In this document: in pieces, positions 5,619-10,043 of the stretch
Position numbering within the stretch: the first letter of the stretch is position 1
How the letters are laid out: each line of letters opens with the position of its first letter
DNA from: an uncultured Collinsella sp.
Lineage (GTDB): Bacteria > Actinomycetota > Coriobacteriia > Coriobacteriales > Coriobacteriaceae
NCBI GenBank assembly: GCA_900751665.1
Contig: CAADSV010000125.1
Span: 1 to 10,043 of the forward strand
DNA length: 10,043 nucleotides
Direction of reading: 5' to 3'
Translations under genes and position numbers: made by a program
The notes under the pieces: model-generated
Databases searched by the model: none
Told to the model about the DNA's origin: nothing
Seen by the model: the letters and a program-made list of their open reading frames with translations, nothing else

Positions 5619-6485
5619 ATGAGCTGGGCGCTTATCTCCGATTCGAGCTGCAATCTTCGCGATTGGCGGCCAACCGCACCTCATACCACCTTTGCATTTG
5701 CACCCCTTAAGATCCGAGTAGGGGAGCGTGAGTTTGTCGATGACCTCACGCTCGACGTTCACGAGCTCAATTGCGCCGTGCAGGCGGAGTCGAGCGCTTC
5801 TTCGAGCGCCTGTCCGAGCGTGGGCGAGTGGACCGAGCTCTTTAAGATCGCCGACAAGACGATCTGCATGCCAATCTCGGAGGGTGTCTCTGGAAGCTAT
5901 AATGCTGCCGCTACGGCGCGCGATATGGTACTTGCCGAGGAGCCCAATCGTCAGATTCATTTGGTTAATTCGCGGGCAGCAGGCGGCAAGATGGACCTGA
6001 TCTTCTTACTGTTTGATCGCTATCTTGCAAGTAACCCGGACGTCTCCTTTGAGGACGCCTGCGCTTACTTCGATAGCTTGGAGCAGAACAGCAAGATTCT
6101 CTTTAGCCTGTGTAATTACGAGAACCTTGCAAAGGCTGGACGTATTCCTAAGGCAGCCGGCGTCATTGCCAACAAGCTCAATATCCGCATTTTGGGAACG
6201 GCGAGCGAAGCGGGCAAAATTGAACTCGTTGGGCACACGCGTGGCGCGAAAAAGATGCTCGCCAAAATTGTCGACACCATGGAGGCAGAGGGCTTTACTG
6301 GCGGGGTAGTCGTCATCGATCACGTAGAAAACGAGGAGGGCGCCCAGGCGCTTGCCGACCGCATTGTCGAGCACTGGCCCGGAACCAAGACGATTATCAT
6401 GCCCTGCAACGGCCTGGATTCCTATTACGCCGAGATGCACGGCCTCATCATCGGCTACGGCATGGGTGTGGCTTCGGGCCGATAA
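5619..6485 (+). CDS. Divergent DegV-family (FakB-like) lipid-binding protein
   Basis: DegV/FakB proteins bind a long-chain fatty acid in the cytosol; characterised members hand it to the kinase FakA, which makes acyl-phosphate for membrane lipids. The protein has 288 residues, the usual size. Family marks are the N-terminal SDSSCNL (7-13), SACPSVGEW (63-71), ISEGVSGSYNAA (86-97), ENLAKAGRI (168-176) and HTRGAKKML (206-214). Two pocket segments are unusual. The typical TSQPSPGEF reads SACPSVGEW, and the C-terminal segment that normally carries a conserved His and GPG reads IIGYGMGVASG (277-287) with neither. The ligand may therefore differ. ATG 5619 follows AAAGGA (5607-5612) by six bases. The gene is monocistronic: its own promoter lies behind it and a terminator shared with the convergent DUF1836 gene lies ahead. 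No FakA gene is in the window. Confidence 0.88.
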   Translation: MSWALISDSSCNLRDWRPTAPHTTFAFAPLKIRVGEREFVDDLTLDVHELNCAVQAESSASSSACPSVGEWTELFKIADKTICMPISEGVSGSYNAAATARDMVLAEEPNRQIHLVNSRAAGGKMDLIFLLFDRYLASNPDVSFEDACAYFDSLEQNSKILFSLCNYENLAKAGRIPKAAGVIANKLNIRILGTASEAGKIELVGHTRGAKKMLAKIVDTMEAEGFTGGVVVIDHVENEEGAQALADRIVEHWPGTKTIIMPCNGLDSYYAEMHGLIIGYGMGVASGR

Positions 6486-6502
6486 CGTACAACCAAGCAA
6501 AA

Positions 6503-6548
6503 ACACGGGCGGGACAAAGTGACAGAAGGCTCTTTGTCCCGCCCGTGT
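6503..6548. terminator. Bidirectional terminator between degV and the DUF1836 gene
   Basis: A perfect 17-bp stem, ACACGGGCGGGACAAAG (6503-6519) with its complement at 6532-6548, encloses a 12-nt loop. On the minus strand five Ts follow the stem, which is good for the DUF1836 gene. On the plus strand only TTAT follows, so it is weaker for degV. It lies between the two convergent stop codons. Confidence 0.88.
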
Positions 6549-6558
6549 TATACGTCAA

Positions 6559-7170
6559 CTAGCTATTAAACCCATTGAACTTTAGATAGCTCATCAGGTA
6601 CGCCTTCGAAACGAAGGACGATACCGCACTGCGTACGAGAAGCGACTCGCGCGTAACCTGATGTGCGGTATCGGGCACGGGAGTCTGCTCGAGGGAAAAC
6701 GCCGCACGAATCGATGCCTCAAGTTGATCGACAACATAATCGAAAGCCGTCGGAGCGTCGTAGCTCAAGCGCTGAATATTAAAAAGCGCGTGAACCGCAG
6801 CGATGGGCAGCACCTGCTTAAAGATACAAATGGCGATGAGACGCGCAATCTGCTCACGGCCATACTGTTTTTTAAGCGGAGCAGGAACGAGGCCGACCTT
6901 CACGTAGTTGTTGATCATCGAAGGCGTGATAACGGGCTGCTCTACACAAATCGAAAGCGGCTCCATCCACAGTTCGATGTACTCAATAACCTGATCACGA
7001 TAGAGCGTTACGTTGGGCAACTGGTCATAGCGTGGCAGGCTCAACGCGTTGAGTTTACCCACCATATCGGACTGAATAAATGCATCCGGCAGCACCGTCG
7101 GCTGAATATCCTCCGGCTTAATGCTGACCGATGAATCGGACATCGGGATAACGTATTTAGCATGGTTCAT
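6559..7170 (-). CDS. DUF1836-family protein, probable DNA-binding regulator
   Basis: The protein has 203 residues, no signal peptide and no membrane span. The diagnostic DUF1836 block is clear: LPRYDQLPNVTLYRDQVIEY (45-64), ITPSMINNYVKVGLVPAP (81-98), KKQYGREQIARLI (100-112) and FKQVLPIAAV (117-126). The layout resembles a MerR-type winged helix. As I recall, Bacillus subtilis YkrK of this family represses htpX, so a transcription factor is likely; its signal and targets are unknown. I chose ATG 7170 because GGAGG (complement of 7177-7181) stands six bases upstream. The longer reading from 7230 would begin inside the promoter and has no ribosome-binding site. The promoter contains a copy of the 15-bp motif seen in front of degV, which hints at self-regulation. 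The gene ends at the shared terminator and starts about 70 bp past the trxB terminator, so it is transcribed alone. Confidence 0.9.
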   Translation of the reverse strand: MNHAKYVIPMSDSSVSIKPEDIQPTVLPDAFIQSDMVGKLNALSLPRYDQLPNVTLYRDQVIEYIELWMEPLSICVEQPVITPSMINNYVKVGLVPAPLKKQYGREQIARLIAICIFKQVLPIAAVHALFNIQRLSYDAPTAFDYVVDQLEASIRAAFSLEQTPVPDTAHQVTRESLLVRSAVSSFVSKAYLMSYLKFNGFNS

Positions 7171-7194
7171 AAGAGGCCTCCGTTCGTTTTCTAT

Positions 7195-7220
7195 ATTGTA
7201 TTCTAGGTTATCTAGTTTTG
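7195..7220 (-). promoter_or_regulatory. Promoter and candidate operator of the DUF1836 gene
   Basis: On the minus strand TACAAT (complement of 7195-7200) is a 5/6 match to a -10 box, 24 bases before the ATG. The 15-bp motif GGTTATCTAGTTTTG (7206-7220, plus strand) fills the spacer and touches the poorly conserved -35 position (complement of 7218-7223, ATGCAA). A protein bound there would block polymerase, so this is a repressor-like geometry. Confidence 0.6.
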
Positions 7221-7241
7221 CATACCACATAGCCGCTTAGT

Positions 7242-7284
7242 AAAAGTGGTTGGACGGCACATTGACGCACCGTCCAACCACTTT
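7242..7284 (-). terminator. Terminator of trxB
   Basis: A perfect 15-bp stem, AAAGTGGTTGGACGG (7243-7257) with its complement at 7270-7284, has a 12-nt loop and lies 40 bp past the trxB stop. On the minus strand the stem ends in TTT and is followed by TA, giving a short T-rich tail. It separates trxB from the promoter of the DUF1836 gene, which is read in the same direction. Confidence 0.8.
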
Positions 7285-7324
7285 GTTTAAAGATAACAAC
7301 CTTACATAAGATATATTATCGTAC

Positions 7325-8263
7325 TTATCCGCGTAGGAAAGCATATGCGCTGGTTGCCGCTATGGCCCCGTCCGAAACAGCGGTCACAACCTGACGCAAA
7401 CGCTTGGAACGGATATCGCCGGCTGCGAATAAACCGGGCGTACGGGTGGCCATCGAATCGTCGGTGACAATGCCGCCGTCGGGCGCTAGATCGACTAGAT
7501 GCTCAACCAGCTCGGTATGTGGCTGCGTCCCCGTAAAGACAAAAATGCCAAACGAGCCTGGATCAAAAGACTCGGAATACGTTTCACCGGTTGCGTTGTC
7601 CTTAAACGTGATCGTCGTGGGCATGGCCTCACCGGAAAGCTCCACAATACTAGTTTGGTACCTAACTGAAATATTGTCCTTAGCAAGCACCTTATTCACG
7701 ACACCCTCGGGTGCACGAAACTGATCGCGACGCAGCACGATGGTCACGCTGCTGGCAATGTCGGACAAGAACAGTGCCTCCTCGCATGCCGAATTGCCGC
7801 CTCCGATAACAAAGACCTGCTTGCCACGGAAGAACATGCCGTCACACGTCGCGCAATAAGAAAACCCACGACCGCGATACGTGTCCTCGCCAACAAAACC
7901 CGCAGGCCGCGGCGTGGCACCCATGCACGCAATGACGCTCTTGGCCGTTGTGTCGCCCATATCATAATGGATGGGAAATTGAGCCGCATCGGCATCGTAA
8001 TCGACGCCTGTCACCATACTCCATTCAACCTGAGCCCCCAGGCCTTCAGCATGCTGTTGGAATCGCTCACCAAGTTCGGCACCGCTCAACAGCGGAATAC
8101 CAGGATAATTCTCAATCTCGTTGGATGTGGCGATCTGTCCGCCAGACATGCCCTGCTCAAGGACAGTCGTCGTCAGGTTGGCGCGCGCCGCATAAATGGC
8201 GGCAGCAAAGCCCGCAGGGCCGCCGCCGATAATCGCAACATCGATTGTCTGATCGGTAGTCAT
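7325..8263 (-). CDS. trxB: Thioredoxin reductase (NADPH)
   Basis: TrxB is a cytosolic FAD enzyme that passes electrons from NADPH to thioredoxin, keeping protein thiols reduced. With ATG 8263 it has 312 residues, the standard length. The FAD-binding loop IIGGGPAG (11-18), GGQIATSNEIENYPG (41-55), the redox-active CATC (C137, C140) and the NADPH-binding VIGGGNSACEEA (152-163) occur in order. The C-terminal FAD motif FAAGDIRSKRLRQVVTA (279-295) is intact. The NADPH phosphate-recognition segment reads LRRDQFRA (177-184), with Leu where His is common, but the arginines are kept. ATG 8263 is preceded by AGAGGA (complement of 8270-8275) at six bases; the longer reading from 8338 has no ribosome-binding site and a non-family N-terminus. 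No thioredoxin gene is adjacent. It is divergent from the glycosyltransferase gene, with 118 bp between the two starts. Confidence 0.96.
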   Translation of the reverse strand: MTTDQTIDVAIIGGGPAGFAAAIYAARANLTTTVLEQGMSGGQIATSNEIENYPGIPLLSGAELGERFQQHAEGLGAQVEWSMVTGVDYDADAAQFPIHYDMGDTTAKSVIACMGATPRPAGFVGEDTYRGRGFSYCATCDGMFFRGKQVFVIGGGNSACEEALFLSDIASSVTIVLRRDQFRAPEGVVNKVLAKDNISVRYQTSIVELSGEAMPTTITFKDNATGETYSESFDPGSFGIFVFTGTQPHTELVEHLVDLAPDGGIVTDDSMATRTPGLFAAGDIRSKRLRQVVTAVSDGAIAATSAYAFLRG

Positions 8264-8381
8264 GAAGAGTCCTCTCGTCGAAACGTTGTCGTTCTTTGCG
8301 CTCATACCCAAATTTACGTGAACGTGACACTCATGCACTACAATGATAAATCCGTGTTACAACGTCGAAGGGGAGTTATCG
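8264..8381. promoter_or_regulatory. Divergent trxB / glycosyltransferase promoter region
   Basis: Both genes must be transcribed from this 118-bp gap. For the plus strand TACAAT (8339-8344) is the best -10; GTGACA (8324-8329) resembles a -35 but sits too close to it, and would instead suit the weaker GATAAA (8345-8350) at 15 bp. For trxB, TATGAG (complement of about 8304-8309) is a weak -10. A tandem ACGTGA ACGTGA (8316-8327) sits between and could be a regulator site. None of these is strong. Confidence 0.4.
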
Positions 8382-9683
8382 ATGGATCAGACGCAGACGA
8401 GCGACGACGCTCCCCTGCTCACGCACAGCACTCCCCAATCGAAGCAAACCACGCTCTTGGCTCAGCAAAAACCTCTCGTGACCATCGTGCACGCCTCGGT
8501 CGGCTCGGGCCACAAGGCCGCCGCAAATGCGATTGCGCAGGCATTCGACCTCATCCGCGGCGTCAATGGCATCCCCGAGGATGTTGAGATTGAAGTACTC
8601 GATATCCTTGATTTTGGACGCATAAAATTCGACGGCAACAAGACCGCAGCTTCTTTTACGGGAGCCACGCGTCCCATTTACGATCTGACCTGGCGATATA
8701 CGCTTACGGGACATCTTCTCTGGGGTGGCGGCACGGCATGGTCGCGAATTATGTTCCCCGCCTTCAACGAATATATTCGTAGCCGCAGACCCATAGCCGT
8801 GGTCGCAACGCACATCACGGCGGCCAACGTTGCCGTGGGCGCCCGCGTAATTACGGGTATCGATTATCCGGTTATCTGCGTACCAACCGACTACGAAGTC
8901 GAGGGCTGGTGGCCCCACAAGGACACCGACCTCTTCTGTGTTGCCAACGAATTTATGGCCGAAACGCTGCGTCCGCGCAAGGTGCCCGAGGCAAAGATTC
9001 GCATTACCGGCATTCCTATTCGCGCCGGATTCGACACGGAATACGATCGCGAGGAAGAGCTAGCCAAGTTCAACCTCCCCATCGATAAGACCGTCGTGCT
9101 GGTAATGGCCGGTGCCAGCCTGCCTCAGCCTTACGTCCGCTTCCGAGCGGCTATGGACCACACACTCCCCTTCCTGCGCAGCTTCGAAGACATGCACTTT
9201 GTCTTTTTGCCCGGCAAAGACGTGGAGTATGCCACCCGGCTGAAGACGCTCTTCGATGCCATGAAGCTCGAGAACGTCACGGTGTTGGACTATGTCGACG
9301 ACATGGCGGCCCTCATGCACGGCTGCGACCTGGCAATCCTCAAATCGGGGGGACTCACGGTCACCGAGTGCCTATGCGCACATCTGCCGATGATCCTGCT
9401 GGGCAAGTCCTATGGCCAGGAAAAGGCCAACACCACTATGCTCACCGGCATGGGCGCCAGCATGCACGTCACCACGGCACGAGAGCTCATCGTGACGTTG
9501 CGCCACCTGCACGACCATCCCGAATCACTCAAAGCCCTACTCATCAACGGCGAAGTACTACGCCGCCCCCACGCAGCCGAAGACATCGCCATCGCCACCA
9601 TGGAACTCGTAGGCAAACCCCAGAAAAGAAAACGCGCATTCTGCCGCTTCTACTGGGGCGATAAGCCAGCGCACATCAGGTAG
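8382..9683 (+). CDS. UgtP/MGDG-synthase-type glycolipid glycosyltransferase
   Basis: This GT-B fold, family GT28-like enzyme probably adds a sugar to diacylglycerol or a related lipid on the inner membrane face, making membrane glycolipid or a lipoteichoic-acid-type anchor. It has 433 residues. The MGDG-synthase N-terminal domain is marked by VTIVHASVGSGHKAAANAI (33-51) and TRPIY (96-100), with VPTDYEVEGWW (167-177) further on. The C-terminal donor-binding domain shows ITGIPI (208-213), VLVMAGAS (239-246), VLDYVDDM (301-308), LKSGGLTVTEC (320-330) and GQEKAN (345-350). No true membrane span is seen, so attachment is likely peripheral. ATG 8382 follows GGGGAG (8370-8375) by six bases; ATG 8343 overlaps the likely -10. 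B. subtilis UgtP also restrains division in rich medium; nothing here shows that this protein does. Sugar and acceptor cannot be read from the sequence. Confidence 0.9.
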   Translation: MDQTQTSDDAPLLTHSTPQSKQTTLLAQQKPLVTIVHASVGSGHKAAANAIAQAFDLIRGVNGIPEDVEIEVLDILDFGRIKFDGNKTAASFTGATRPIYDLTWRYTLTGHLLWGGGTAWSRIMFPAFNEYIRSRRPIAVVATHITAANVAVGARVITGIDYPVICVPTDYEVEGWWPHKDTDLFCVANEFMAETLRPRKVPEAKIRITGIPIRAGFDTEYDREEELAKFNLPIDKTVVLVMAGASLPQPYVRFRAAMDHTLPFLRSFEDMHFVFLPGKDVEYATRLKTLFDAMKLENVTVLDYVDDMAALMHGCDLAILKSGGLTVTECLCAHLPMILLGKSYGQEKANTTMLTGMGASMHVTTARELIVTLRHLHDHPESLKALLINGEVLRRPHAAEDIAIATMELVGKPQKRKRAFCRFYWGDKPAHIR

Positions 9684-9700
9684 ACGAAAGTCCGCTGCCC

Positions 9701-9767
9701 GGCGGGAGCCGCCCATATATCATTCCATGCTCAAACATTCTCGCGGGGCGCTCGTATCCCTCCCGCC
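9701..9767. repeat. Outer inverted repeat around the first 28-bp repeat copy
   Basis: GGCGGGAG (9701-9708) and CTCCCGCC (9760-9767) are perfect inverted copies flanking the first copy of the 28-bp direct repeat. With the stem at 9764-9862 this makes two adjoining hairpin-like units in the intergenic tail after the glycosyltransferase. Confidence 0.5.
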
Positions 9768-9807
9768 CGCTTCTCACACATATCATTCCATGCTCAAACA
9801 TTCTCGC
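9717..9807. repeat. 28-bp direct repeat, two exact copies
   Basis: The copies at 9717-9744 and 9780-9807 are identical over 28 bases, with the core CATTCCATGCTCAAACATTC, and start 63 bp apart. Allowing one mismatch, they extend three bases to the left. Part of a third, inverted and diverged copy lies at about 9833-9846. The pattern fits a family of dispersed intergenic repeats more than coding DNA; I see no ORF here. Confidence 0.85.
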
Positions 9808-9862
9808 TTCGCTTCGCTCGCTGCGAAACTGCGCGTGGAACGATATGAGTGAGAAGCGGGCG
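9764..9862. repeat. 30-bp imperfect inverted repeat (large hairpin)
   Basis: The left arm 9764-9793 (starting CGCCCGCTTCTCAC) and right arm 9833-9862 (ending GTGAGAAGCGGGCG) match at 27 of 30 positions, with one of the three differences a G-T wobble. The 39-nt loop contains a further TTCGC...GCGAA pairing and the run CTTCGCTTCGCTCGCT. The size, internal structure and repeat content resemble REP/BIME-type or small non-autonomous element sequences. No terminal target duplication or transposase is visible. Confidence 0.75.
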
Positions 9863-9901
9863 AGCGGCTACTCGCTTGAAAACAACAATCAATCTTTCTG
9901 A

Positions 9902-9946
9902 TAAGCAGATGCGGCAAAGGAACAGTCCCTTTGCCGCATCTGCTTA
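9902..9946. terminator. Perfect 19-bp hairpin, probable terminator without a clear T-run
   Basis: TAAGCAGATGCGGCAAAGG (9902-9920) and its exact complement (9928-9946) enclose a 7-nt loop. The stem is as long and clean as the terminators elsewhere in the window, but neither strand shows a run of Ts after it. It probably ends transcription from the glycosyltransferase gene, 218 bp upstream, before the tRNA-like sequence; a repeat element is an alternative. Confidence 0.55.
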
Positions 9947-9988
9947 CTGCAATTAGTTACTTTGGTTCGCCTTTGCAGCTTCAAATTT

Positions 9989-10043
9989 GGGGATCCGGCG
10001 CAGCTGGTAGTGCGTAAACGCAGTTGACCGGCCCGACCCGCCT
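9989..10043 (+). tRNA. Truncated tRNA-like sequence at the window edge
   Basis: Spacing fits the 5' half of a tRNA: acceptor strand GGGGATC (9989-9995), two linker bases, a D stem GCGC (9998-10001) pairing with GTGC (10010-10013), and the D loop AGCTGGTA (10002-10009). The following anticodon arm does not fold: TAAAC (10015-10019) cannot pair with ACCGG (10027-10031). Base 8 is C instead of the usual U. The rest is cut off, so the isotype cannot be assigned. Either the last 25 or so bases are edge errors or this is a tRNA remnant. Confidence 0.45.

Noticed and set aside
7171..7230. Longer DUF1836 protein starting at 7230
   Set aside because: The extra 20 codons cover the -10 box, the motif and the GGAGG ribosome-binding site of the start at 7170.
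7967..8587. Plus-strand frame of 206 residues opposite trxB and into the glycosyltransferase gene
   Set aside because: It overlaps the FAD-binding end of trxB and continues out of frame into the glycosyltransferase; no domain or ribosome-binding site.
9717..9807. Minimal CRISPR array (28-bp repeats with a 35-bp spacer)
   Set aside because: There are only two direct copies, part of the sequence recurs inverted in a hairpin, the repeat extends into the spacer as a stem arm, and no cas gene is present.

Overview
The window looks like a chromosomal segment from a high-G+C, Gram-positive anaerobe of the Coriobacteriia, most likely Collinsella or a close relative. That placement is inference from protein style and gene order: a GarA-type FHA gene directly before an FtsR-type MerR gene is an actinobacterial arrangement, and DUF1836, DegV and PcsB-like proteins fit a gut coriobacterium. 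It begins inside coaBC and ends inside a tRNA-like sequence. Both edges contain bases that break otherwise strict family motifs, so the window may be a whole short contig with poor ends.

Layout, left to right. (1) The 3' part of coaBC (coenzyme A synthesis), then tRNA-Pro(GGG) with its own promoter and a strong terminator. (2) About 250 bp of non-coding DNA with an 18-bp inverted repeat and two pairs of short direct repeats. (3) A plus-strand run of five genes: a CDP-alcohol phosphatidyltransferase (membrane phospholipid), a GarA/OdhI-like FHA protein, an FtsR-like MerR regulator, apt (adenine salvage) and a secreted PcsB-like coiled-coil NlpC/P60 peptidoglycan hydrolase, closed by a terminator. 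(4) A DegV-family lipid-binding protein gene preceded by a perfect 13-bp inverted repeat. (5) Convergent to it, a DUF1836 gene, then trxB, both on the minus strand. (6) Divergent from trxB, a UgtP/MGDG-synthase-type glycolipid glycosyltransferase. (7) A non-coding tail with a duplicated 28-bp repeat, a 30-bp imperfect inverted repeat, a 19-bp perfect hairpin and a truncated tRNA.

Most of the genes point to the envelope and its control: phospholipid synthesis, glycolipid synthesis, fatty-acid binding, peptidoglycan hydrolysis and a candidate regulator of division. The GarA-FtsR pair adds a probable phospho-signalling link to central metabolism.

The least expected signal is a 15-bp motif, GGYTATCTAGTWTTS. 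It occurs twice, inverted, upstream of degV and once in the promoter of the DUF1836 gene. This suggests that the DUF1836 protein, or another regulator, controls both genes through a shared operator. I see no phage, insertion sequence, CRISPR array or defence system.
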